From: an uncultured Verrucomicrobiota bacterium
GTDB lineage: Bacteria; Verrucomicrobiota; Verrucomicrobiia; Verrucomicrobiales; Verrucomicrobiaceae
Direction of reading: 5' to 3'
Length of the DNA stretch: 64,000 bases
Assembly: GCA_903838675.1 (NCBI GenBank)
Contig: CAILZI010000102.1
Span: 1 to 64,000, forward strand
Position 1 is the first letter of the stretch. Each line of letters opens with the position of its first letter. A program made the translations under genes and the position numbers. Under the pieces are notes generated by a model. The model was not told the DNA's origin. It saw nothing but the letters and a program-made list of their open reading frames with translations, and searched no databases. Below are positions 54,412-61,378 of this stretch, piece by piece.

Positions 54412-54771
54412 AAAGGAAACGGGGCGAATTTAGGCCTCAATGCTGGAGTCGCTCACAGTTTTCTGCGTGACGTACATTTGCAGCCGTTCGATTTCATTTT
54501 GCTGGCATCTGAGCAAAGGGACCAGGGTGCGAAACAGCATGTTAAGGTTGTCCGCAGTACTTTTCGGCAATTCGTTTTCGCAAGCGATGCGAATTGCCGC
54601 CAGTTCAATGACCTCCAGTTTATGTTTCATGCGCGTAGCTGACCTACGTCATGGTGGCCGCGACTCTCACGTCATGGATATGATGAGTCATCAAAGTATT
54701 GAACTTGAATCGAAAAGTACTGATTCGGATTGGTTCAACAAGGCATCAGTGACCACGATGCGGGGGATGAA
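54412..54771. other. Intergenic stretch containing only a small ORF
   Basis: No large gene. It holds the 66-aa minus-strand ORF listed separately and a short sequence with two ACGTCATGG words near 54645 and 54670. A perfect 8-bp hairpin closes the region at 54763-54783. Confidence 0.5.
54430..54630 (-). CDS. Small hypothetical protein
   Basis: A 66-aa frame starting MKHKLEVIELAAIRIACENELPKS. The sequence is mixed and helix-like (NMLFRTLVPLLRCQQNEIERLQMYV), with a coiled-coil-like Leu/Ile spacing, and looks protein-like. It is on the same strand as the histidine phosphatase gene, about 140 bp downstream of it. No Shine-Dalgarno is evident and I recognise no family. Confidence 0.45.
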   Translation of the reverse strand: MKHKLEVIELAAIRIACENELPKSTADNLNMLFRTLVPLLRCQQNEIERLQMYVTQKTVSDSSIEA

Positions 54772-54783
54772 CTAATCATCCCC
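54763..54783 (-). terminator. Hairpin around the stop codon of the histidine phosphatase gene
   Basis: GGGGATGA (54763-54770) and TCATCCCC (54776-54783) pair perfectly with a 5-nt loop that contains the TAG stop (54772-54774). There is no T tract. Confidence 0.4.
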
Positions 54784-55350
54784 ATCTTCGCGCGAAATGC
54801 CGGCGTACAATTCGGGGAAGCGGCGTTCGAGGGACTTGGGGGTGATGTAGCCGATGAGCTGGGCTTCGTTCCAGTCGGCGAGGCCCCAGAACTCGTGGGG
54901 GAAGGCCATGATGACGGCGGTGCAGGTGGGCACCTTGGGGATGTTGGCGCGGGCGAGGATGTGTTCGGCGAAATCGTGCAGGCCGGGATTGTGGCCGAAG
55001 ATCATGGCGTGATGCCAGCTTTCTTCAAAGCCGCGCATGACATCGAGGATGCGCTCAGCATCGGCGAGGTAGAGGCGGGATTCCAGGATCAGGCTATCCA
55101 CCGGCATGGCAAAGGTCTCGCGCATGATCTGCGCGGTGCTCAGGGCGCGCAGGGCGGTGCTGGTCACGAGCCGATCCGGCAGGGGAAGCAGGGGAGGGGA
55201 GTCTGCACCGCCGAAGTAGGTGCGGTGTAAAAATGTGGCGACTGCCGGTGCGGCCCGCTGTCCACGCTCATTGAGCGGGCGATCATGATCTGCGAGTCCA
55301 GGCTGTCCCCAGCTGGATTTTGCATGACGCACGATGGTGAGGTATTTCAT
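54772..55350 (-). CDS. SixA-type histidine phosphatase
   Basis: A 192-aa protein of the histidine phosphatase superfamily. MKYLTIVRHAKSSW carries the RH motif (catalytic H9), followed by DHDRPLNERGQRAAP, the SRLYLADAERIL segment and the FGHNPGLHDFAEHIL motif with a second conserved His. SixA proteins remove phosphate from phosphohistidine in signalling or phosphotransfer partners. No signal peptide is seen, so it is cytoplasmic. A hybrid histidine kinase lies two genes upstream on the same strand, but a direct relation is not shown. Confidence 0.87.
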   Translation of the reverse strand: MKYLTIVRHAKSSWGQPGLADHDRPLNERGQRAAPAVATFLHRTYFGGADSPPLLPLPDRLVTSTALRALSTAQIMRETFAMPVDSLILESRLYLADAERILDVMRGFEESWHHAMIFGHNPGLHDFAEHILARANIPKVPTCTAVIMAFPHEFWGLADWNEAQLIGYITPKSLERRFPELYAGISREDGDD

Positions 55351-55459
55351 GAGTTAAGAGCGAGGAGCGAGGCGGGGAGAGAATTAGAATGATGAAAAGT
55401 GACGAGGGCTAAATGGACGAAGCTTGCGGCTGCGCAAATGCGAAAACGGTGCGGTGGGC

Positions 55460-56563
55460 TTAAGCGGCCACTTTTTCGAGTTTAACCGGGTAGGTTTGAA
55501 ACGCATTCCACTGGCAGACGATGAGGTCGCCGTTGTTGAGAACGCAGACATCGTGCCCATGATCGAAAATGCGTTCGGCCTGCATGAGGGGCTTGAGTTT
55601 GCCTTCCTCATACACGGGTTCCGTGCCGCCGGGGGCGCTGATCACTTTGCCAGCGGCATCCAGGATGACGGTGAAGCCGCTGGGGTTTTGCGGGAGCTTG
55701 TTGATCTCGGGTGTTTTGGACCAGCAGACGCCGGCGTAGAGCTCCTGCCCGGCGATGACGGGACGGCAGACCATGGCGCCAGGGACGGCGAGGGTTTCGA
55801 GGTATTTGCCGTCGAGCGTGAAACGGCGGAAGCAGTTGTCGACGCGTGAGGTGACGATGACGGTGGCTTTGTCGGCACCGTGGCGGGTGTCGATGGCGAT
55901 GCCGTGGGCGTTGTTGATGCGTTCCTCGGCGGGTACGCCGTCCTTGCCGCCGAAGCGTTGGATGAATTTGCCGCGTGCATCGTAGCGCAGCACAAACTGC
56001 GAGCCGTAGCCATCGACGACGTAGATGTCGCCATTGGGAGCGATGGCGGTTTCGGTGGGATTGAAGATCATATCCGGCTCATAACCGCCGACGCTCATGG
56101 GATGGCTGATGGAGAAGATTTCCTTGCCGCCGAGGTCAATCTTGGTGATGCGGCCGGTTTGACGATAACCACCGCTGCCGGACTTCCACAGACCGCTGTC
56201 GGTGACGAAGAGGAATTCCTCCCCGTTTTCATTGGAGAGTGTCAGGCCATGGCCGCCGGGCCAGACGCTGCCCCAGGAGTCGAGGATGGTGCCATCGGGT
56301 TTGAAGACGAGCATCTGGTTGTCCCAGTGGTCTCCGATCATGAACAGACGGCCATCTTTGACCTGAACCATCTCGTGGCAGTTGAGGATGGGGTGATGAC
56401 GGCCCTGGCCTGCGGGCACCCATTCCTTGTTCACCTTGTAGCGATGGCTGCCGTGGCCGATGACGACGTCTTTTTTCGGGTCAGGGGCAGCACGCAGTGT
56501 CTCAGTGAAACTGGCTGCGGCGGCGGTGGCGAGACCGGAGAGGAAATGGCGGCGTGTTTTCAT
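55460..56563 (-). CDS. Tat-exported NHL-repeat beta-propeller protein
   Basis: A 367-aa protein. The leader MKTRRHFLSGLATAAAASFTETLRAAP has the twin-arginine pattern RRHFLSG and a probable A-x-A cleavage. The mature part has propeller blades: PDGTILDSWGS, GGHGLTLSNENGEEFLFVTDSG, APNGDIYVVDGYGSQFVLRYDARGKFIQRFGG, HGIAIDTRHG, and DHGHDVCVLNNGDLIVCQWN. It resembles the secreted NHL-repeat and amidating-lyase-like propellers that are abundant in Planctomycetes and Verrucomicrobia. No substrate or partner is visible. It sits between the SixA-like gene and the hybrid kinase, all on the minus strand. Confidence 0.86.
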   Translation of the reverse strand: MKTRRHFLSGLATAAAASFTETLRAAPDPKKDVVIGHGSHRYKVNKEWVPAGQGRHHPILNCHEMVQVKDGRLFMIGDHWDNQMLVFKPDGTILDSWGSVWPGGHGLTLSNENGEEFLFVTDSGLWKSGSGGYRQTGRITKIDLGGKEIFSISHPMSVGGYEPDMIFNPTETAIAPNGDIYVVDGYGSQFVLRYDARGKFIQRFGGKDGVPAEERINNAHGIAIDTRHGADKATVIVTSRVDNCFRRFTLDGKYLETLAVPGAMVCRPVIAGQELYAGVCWSKTPEINKLPQNPSGFTVILDAAGKVISAPGGTEPVYEEGKLKPLMQAERIFDHGHDVCVLNNGDLIVCQWNAFQTYPVKLEKVAA

Positions 56564-56604
56564 GCGGAGCGGAAACGTTCACTCAAGCACGCATGGGCCC
56601 TGGC

Positions 56605-58272
56605 TCAATGACGTTTCATCATGGTGGCCACGCGATGGACCATCTGCGTGAGCTCACCGGCTTCGTAGGGCTTGGGCAGCACGCCCACAAAGCCGCGCTC
56701 GAGGAAGATCATCTGCACCTCTTCGGTGACGCTGCCGCTGGTGCAGACGATGCGTGCTTCAGGATCGAGATGCAGAATCTCGGCGGCGGTTTCGGTGCCG
56801 TTCATGCCGCCGCGCAGCGTGAGATCCATGAGCACCACATCGGGCGGTGTGCCGGTGCGGAACAGGCTCTGGTAAATGCGCACGGCGTCCTGGCCGTTGT
56901 CGCATTGCACGACTTCGTAGCCGCAGCGGGTGAGGATCATGTGGGCGACTTTGCGGAGGTCGTCCTCGTCATCGACGATGAGAACTTTGCCTTTGCCATG
57001 CTTCAGCGGAACTGGTGCCGAATCGGCAGGGGTGAGGGGCCTGGTGCCGCCGGAACCTGCGGCAGCAGGCAGATAGAGGCTGAACTCGGTGCCGATGTTC
57101 GGTGTGGAGGTCACGCGAATGTCGCCGCCCATTTCATCGATGAAACGTTTGCAGGTGGTGAGGCCGATGCCGTTGCCATCGGGCTTGGTGGTGAAGGATT
57201 CGCGGAAGAGGCGGTCGAGATTTTCCTGTGAGATCCCACAGCCGCGGTCACGCACGATGATCTGGACATGCTTGCCGGGCTTGAGCTTGCCGTCTCCGTC
57301 AGGTCCAACAATGAAGTTGAGCGCCTGCACATCCATGTAGCCGCCGTGGGGCATGGCCTGGATGCCGTTCATGACGAGATTCTGCAGAACCTGGCTGAGC
57401 TTGACGGGATCCGCCACGGCCTGGCGCAGATTTTCATCACTGCGCACGCACACATGCACGTTGGAGCCGGCACCGGCGAATTCCACGGTGTCGCGCATCA
57501 GGGAGACGATGTCGGTGGGTTCCAGCTTTCTGGGGGAGGACTTGGATGCGGTGACGACTTGAGAGGTGAACTGCTTTGCGCGCTTCAAGCCGGCGAACAC
57601 GAGCTGCAGCTCCTGCGCCAGCGCCGGATGATCCTGCACCTGCTGAATCAGCGCGGAGAGGCGTACGGTGACGGGGCCGAGCAGATTGTTCACATCGTGA
57701 GCGATGCCCTGGGCGAGAGCGGCGAGGTTTTCTTTACGCAACTGAGCGGACTGTGCATCCAGATCATCCGCCGCTGGTTTGGGATCCGGCTTGGTGCTGA
57801 CTGGAGTGGCAGCGACCTGTGCAGGACTGATGAGAATGGTGAAGTTCAGCAGCTTGCGCATGCTGTTGAAGACGGCCCGCACGCGCCATTTGCTGGGAAC
57901 GGGTGTTTGAGTGCGCAGGCTCTGCAGCTGGCATTCGCACTCGTGGCAGCCGCCCTGGTCCACGGCCAGGCGCAGGCTTTGCTGGAGAGTTGCAGCATCA
58001 TTGGCACCAGCCACGAGATCATTCAGGCCCAGGCCGCGCAGACCCGCTTCGGGATCGGCACCTGCGAGCATGGCTGCGGCGGCATTGCTGAAAAGAACCT
58101 TTTGGCCGCTTTTGGGATCGCTGGCTTCACTTTCCACGATCACCACGCCATCGGCCACCTGATCGAGGGCCACGCGCAGGTAATAGTTTGCCACTTTCAG
58201 CTGCTCCAGCCCCTGCTCCAATTCAGCGATCGCTGCTGGAGTTGCGGAGGAAGTGGAGAGAGAGGAAGTCAT
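56605..58272 (-). CDS. Hybrid histidine kinase with C-terminal receiver
   Basis: A 555-aa soluble sensor kinase. Residues 20-150 form a PAS-like region starting with ALDQVADGVVIVESEA. The H-box is LAALAQGIAHDVNNLLG with phosphoacceptor H192. The ATPase part has NLVMNGIQAM (N302), DRGCGI and GNGIGLTTCKRFID. The receiver begins at about 427 with KVLIVDDEDDLR (D434/D435) and its phosphorylation site is D483 in VVLMDLTLRGG, with a late KPYE Lys. No membrane segment or DNA-binding output is present, so phosphate probably moves to another protein. The region 273-560 bp before rpmI is shared as a divergent control region. Confidence 0.92.
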   Translation of the reverse strand: MTSSLSTSSATPAAIAELEQGLEQLKVANYYLRVALDQVADGVVIVESEASDPKSGQKVLFSNAAAAMLAGADPEAGLRGLGLNDLVAGANDAATLQQSLRLAVDQGGCHECECQLQSLRTQTPVPSKWRVRAVFNSMRKLLNFTILISPAQVAATPVSTKPDPKPAADDLDAQSAQLRKENLAALAQGIAHDVNNLLGPVTVRLSALIQQVQDHPALAQELQLVFAGLKRAKQFTSQVVTASKSSPRKLEPTDIVSLMRDTVEFAGAGSNVHVCVRSDENLRQAVADPVKLSQVLQNLVMNGIQAMPHGGYMDVQALNFIVGPDGDGKLKPGKHVQIIVRDRGCGISQENLDRLFRESFTTKPDGNGIGLTTCKRFIDEMGGDIRVTSTPNIGTEFSLYLPAAAGSGGTRPLTPADSAPVPLKHGKGKVLIVDDEDDLRKVAHMILTRCGYEVVQCDNGQDAVRIYQSLFRTGTPPDVVLMDLTLRGGMNGTETAAEILHLDPEARIVCTSGSVTEEVQMIFLERGFVGVLPKPYEAGELTQMVHRVATMMKRH

Positions 58273-58460
58273 GAATTATCCGCGTGATTCCAACTCATTT
58301 AGCAACCTTAGATAATTAAGACAACTTTAATTTTTGATATTCTGGATATTTCTGACTCCCATATTTGAGACCAAACGTATGGAAGAAATCTGCTGAGACT
58401 GCATGACCCAGTGAAAAACACCTTGCGGAAACGGGCCTCTCCTTTACCATCGCCGCCCCT
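58273..58460. promoter_or_regulatory. Divergent control region between the histidine kinase and rpmI
   Basis: About 190 bp, AT-rich around 58305-58370. TTGATA at 58334-58339 is a possible -35 for rpmI, but no -10 with 16-18 bp spacing stands out. No infC gene precedes rpmI here. Confidence 0.35.
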
Positions 58461-58676
58461 ATGTCCAAAAATGCCGGTATCGCCAAGACGAGGAAAGCTT
58501 ACGCCAAGCGGTTCAAAATAACTGCCACGGGTAAGGTGCTGCGCCGTAAACAAGGCAAGCGCCATATTCTGCAGAACAAGAGCCGCAAGCGTAAACGCAA
58601 CCTCGGTAAAGTCGCCCTCGTGGCGGAAGTGGATGTCAAAGCAATCAAGGCGAACATGCCGTTCTCCCATCGCTAA
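58461..58676 (+). CDS. rpmI: 50S ribosomal protein L35
   Basis: A 71-aa basic protein: MSKNAGIAKTRKAYAKRFKITATGKVLRRKQGKRHILQNKSRKRKRNL, then ALVAEVDVKAIKANMPF. L35 proteins are about 64-68 aa, so this is slightly long. The T-x-K-x-x-x-KRFK-x-T-x-x-GK-x-x-R start and the H-x-L-x-x-K-S-x-K-x-K-R-x-L core are diagnostic. It is followed by rplT after a structured 121-bp gap. Confidence 0.97.
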   Translation: MSKNAGIAKTRKAYAKRFKITATGKVLRRKQGKRHILQNKSRKRKRNLGKVALVAEVDVKAIKANMPFSHR

Positions 58677-58685
58677 GACGACCAC

Positions 58686-58755
58686 GGTCTCTCAATAGAG
58701 ACCACGATGAACTTGCCTGGCCTCCCTTGGGAGGCCTTCGACCAGGTGAGGCAAG
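58686..58755 (+). promoter_or_regulatory. Structured leader between rpmI and rplT
   Basis: Two structures: GGTCTCT (58686-58692) with AGAGACC (58697-58703), 7 bp around a CAAT loop; and a two-tier element with GGCCTCC (58719-58725) pairing GGAGGCC (58730-58736) inside an outer CTTGCCT (58712-58718) pairing AGGCAAG (58749-58755). In other bacteria L20 represses its own operon through mRNA structure in this area; such a role here is inference. Confidence 0.55.
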
Positions 58756-58797
58756 CCATCGCTACCCAAACAACAGCCTGATCATAGAGCAAGATAC

Positions 58798-59193
58798 ATG
58801 TCAAGAGCCACCAACTCCCCCGCCAGCCGGAAGCGCCGCAAGCGCGTGCTGGCAAAAGCCAAAGGTTACCGCGGCTTCCGTTCCACGCATTTCCGCTATG
58901 CGAAGGACGCCGTCCGTAAAGCCGAAACCTACGCAACACGTGACCGCAAGGCCAAGAAGCGCAGCTTCCGCAACCTGTGGGTGCAGCGCATCAACGCCGC
59001 CACCCGTCCCCTCGGCCTGAGCTATTCCCGATTTATGGAAGGCCTCAAGTTCGCTGGTATCGATCTCGACCGCAAAGTCCTCGCGGACCTCGCTGTCAAG
59101 GACATCGCCGCCATCGAAGCTCTCGTTCAGCAGGCCAAGGCCGCGCTGGAAAAGAAAACCGCTGAAGCTCCGAAGGCCACCGCAGCAGCGTAA
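58798..59193 (+). CDS. rplT: 50S ribosomal protein L20
   Basis: 131 aa. The start MSRATNSPASRKRRKRVLAKAKGYRGFRSTHFRYAKDAVRKAETYATRDRKAKKRSFRNLWVQRINAA, with SYSRFMEGLKFAGIDLDRKVLADLAV, is the L20 core. The last 15 residues (KKTAEAPKATAAA) are an extra Ala/Lys-rich tail. The ATG at 58798 is supported by the protein family length and lies directly after the structured leader. It is in an operon with rpmI. Confidence 0.97.
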   Translation: MSRATNSPASRKRRKRVLAKAKGYRGFRSTHFRYAKDAVRKAETYATRDRKAKKRSFRNLWVQRINAATRPLGLSYSRFMEGLKFAGIDLDRKVLADLAVKDIAAIEALVQQAKAALEKKTAEAPKATAAA

Positions 59194-59220
59194 GCCCTGA
59201 CGGAACCAACATCATTCTGA

Positions 59221-59249
59221 ACAGCCGGAGCGCATGCTCCGGCTGTTTT
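59221..59249 (+). terminator. Rho-independent terminator after rplT
   Basis: ACAGCCGGAGC (59221-59231) and GCTCCGGCTGT (59236-59246) form a perfect 11-bp stem with a GCAT loop, followed by TTTTGTTTTG. It ends the rpmI-rplT unit before the phosphoesterase. Confidence 0.9.
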
Positions 59250-59376
59250 GTTTTGGTCGTGACGCACGGGGTGCAGTTCACGAAGAGGTTGAAAATTGGC
59301 ACTTTTTGATGAATGGTTGGCCATTGATCAATGCACGGCCTTTACCGTTCGCACCGAGCCCGCCTGCTGATTCATC

Positions 59377-60234
59377 ATGTCCGCACCTTATTCCCGCCGT
59401 AGCATTCTGCGCCAGCTCACTGTTCTGGCTGCAGTTGGTTCTGCTTCACCTGCCTTTGCGCGTGAGCGGAAACAGAAGCTCATCATTGAGCGGGTCGAAA
59501 TCATGGTGCCGGGGCTGCCGCCGGCGATGGACGGCTTTCGCATCGCGCAACTGAGCGATCTGCATCTGGAGCCTTTCACCACCGAGGAGGATATTCTGCA
59601 CTGCGTGGAGGTCTGCAATTCCCTGCGTCCGGACATGGTGGCTCTGACGGGGGATTTTGTGACTCATACGGCGCGTCCTGCCCCGAAGGTGGCGGAGTTG
59701 CTCTCCCAGCTTAAAGCGACCTATGGAGTGTTTGCCAGCCTGGGAAATCATGACTTTGCCAGCGGCGCGCCGGAAGTCATCCGGGTGCTCACGGAGCGAA
59801 ATATTCCTGTGCTGCGCAATGAAACACGGCTCATCCGAACGGACAACGGCACGCTGGTGCTCGGTGGCTTTGACTCCAGGTATGTGAGCAAGCCGGACGT
59901 GCGCAAGACGCTGCAGGACTGGAAGCAAAGCCAGCCGCTGGTGCTCATGATGCATGAGCCGGATGCCGCCGACACGATTGCCGCCGCAGGGGTGAAGGCG
60001 CTGCAAATTTCCGGCCATACGCATGGCGGCCAGCTGGTGTTCCGTGGCAAGGCACCGATGTCGCTGCGTCGCGCCAAGTATGGCAAAAAGTATCTCGCCG
60101 GTCATTACGAGGTGGGCGGCCTGCAGATGTATGTGAACCGCGGCATTGGCTGCGTGGGAGTGCCGCTGCGCATCGGCTGTCCGCCGGAAGTGACGGAGCT
60201 GACTCTGCGCAGTCCGGAGCTGGCGCGGGCCTGA
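59377..60234 (+). CDS. Tat-exported calcineurin-type metallophosphoesterase
   Basis: A 285-aa protein. The leader MSAPYSRRSILRQLTVLAAVGSASPAFA has a twin-arginine SRRSILRQL and a probable cleavage after AFA. The metal-binding motifs are complete and in order: QLSDLHL (D61, H63), TGDFV (D93), LGNHD (N124, H125), MMHEPD (H193) and SGHTHGGQ (H214, H216). It resembles the YkuE/YaeI branch, which includes UDP-diacylglucosamine pyrophosphatases and related phosphohydrolases; the substrate is not clear. It lies between rplT and pheS in a cluster that normally lacks such a gene. Confidence 0.9.
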   Translation: MSAPYSRRSILRQLTVLAAVGSASPAFARERKQKLIIERVEIMVPGLPPAMDGFRIAQLSDLHLEPFTTEEDILHCVEVCNSLRPDMVALTGDFVTHTARPAPKVAELLSQLKATYGVFASLGNHDFASGAPEVIRVLTERNIPVLRNETRLIRTDNGTLVLGGFDSRYVSKPDVRKTLQDWKQSQPLVLMMHEPDAADTIAAAGVKALQISGHTHGGQLVFRGKAPMSLRRAKYGKKYLAGHYEVGGLQMYVNRGIGCVGVPLRIGCPPEVTELTLRSPELARA

Positions 60235-60312
60235 GCCGCTGGGCTGGTGGGATGCGGGCAGGCTGTTCCAACGGTTGCATGCGGGCCAGGTCGCAGCTAA
60301 GTGGCCGGTTCC

Positions 60313-61338
60313 ATGCTTTCCGAACTCGACTCTCTCAAAACCGCCGCTCTTGCCGCACTTGACGCCGCACAGGATGAATCCGCACTCGAAGCCGTGCGGG
60401 TGAACTTCCTGGGCAAAAAAGGCAGTGTCACCGCACTCAGCCAGGGCATGAAGGACGTGCCGGTGGAGCAGAAGAAGGAGGTGGGCGCCAAGCTCAATGA
60501 AGTGCGCACTGCCATCACCGAAGGCATCGACACGAAGAAGCTCGCGCTGCAGGCTGCGCAGGATGCGAAGGCGGTGGAAGGCATCGACATCACGCTGCCG
60601 GGCCGTCCGGGCGCAGGTGTTGGCGCGTTGCATCCGCTCACGCAGATTCGTGATCTGGCCATCCGCACGTTGCGGAGGATGGGCTTTGCTTTGGCGGAAG
60701 GCCCGGAGATTGAAACCGAGTGGCATTGCTTTGATGCGCTGAACACGCCAGCCGACCACCCGGCCCGTAATGAGAAGGACACTTTCTACCTCCCTGATGG
60801 CCGACTGCTGCGCACGCACACGTCCAGCGTGCAGATCCGCACCATGGAGGCCGCGAAGGCGCTGCCGATTCGCATCATTGCCCCAGGGGCTGCGTATCGA
60901 CGGGATGAAATCGACGCCACGCATCTGAGCGTTTTCAACCAGCTTGAAGGACTTTACGTCAATCAGGACGTCAGCCTGGGAGATCTCAAAGGCACGCTGG
61001 AATACTTCTTCAGGGAGATCTTCGGTGCCGGAACCGCTGTGCGCTTCCGCCCGCACTTCTTCCCGTTCACGGAGCCCAGCTTCGAGATTGATGTGAAGCT
61101 TGAGGCGAAGGGCAAGGACGCCCGCTGGATTGAAATCGCCGGCTGCGGGATGGTTGATCCCGCTGTCTTCACCGAGGTCAACAAGGCGCGTGGCGATACG
61201 CTCTTTGATCCTGAGACCACCACTGGCTTTGCCTTTGGCCTTGGGCTCGACCGCCTGGCCATGATCATGCATGGCATCACCGACATCCGTCATCTCATTG
61301 AGAATGATGTGCGGTTTCTGCAGCAGTTCGCCGCTTGA
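60313..61338 (+). CDS. pheS: Phenylalanyl-tRNA synthetase alpha subunit
   Basis: 341 aa from the ATG at 60313 (MLSELDSLKTAALAALDAA); a GTG at 60301 is possible but gives an atypical start. Class II motifs: the N-terminal coiled coil, LGKKGSVTAL, HPLTQIRDLAIRTLRRMGF, EGPEIETEWHCFDALNTPADHPAR, HTSSVQIRTM, RRDEIDATHLSVFNQLEG, PHFFPFTEPSFEID, EIAGCGMVDPAVF, and GFAFGLGLDRLAMIMHGI near the C-terminus. Together with PheT it forms the alpha2beta2 enzyme charging tRNA(Phe). It is followed by pheT after 40 bp. Confidence 0.97.
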   Translation: MLSELDSLKTAALAALDAAQDESALEAVRVNFLGKKGSVTALSQGMKDVPVEQKKEVGAKLNEVRTAITEGIDTKKLALQAAQDAKAVEGIDITLPGRPGAGVGALHPLTQIRDLAIRTLRRMGFALAEGPEIETEWHCFDALNTPADHPARNEKDTFYLPDGRLLRTHTSSVQIRTMEAAKALPIRIIAPGAAYRRDEIDATHLSVFNQLEGLYVNQDVSLGDLKGTLEYFFREIFGAGTAVRFRPHFFPFTEPSFEIDVKLEAKGKDARWIEIAGCGMVDPAVFTEVNKARGDTLFDPETTTGFAFGLGLDRLAMIMHGITDIRHLIENDVRFLQQFAA

Positions 61339-61378
61339 TCTTCCTGCCCCTTTCCTGATCCTTCGCCCCTTTTTCGTC

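Noticed and set aside
55880..56611. A 243-aa plus-strand frame opposite the NHL-repeat gene
   Set aside because: Shadow; the opposite strand encodes a clear Tat leader and propeller blades.
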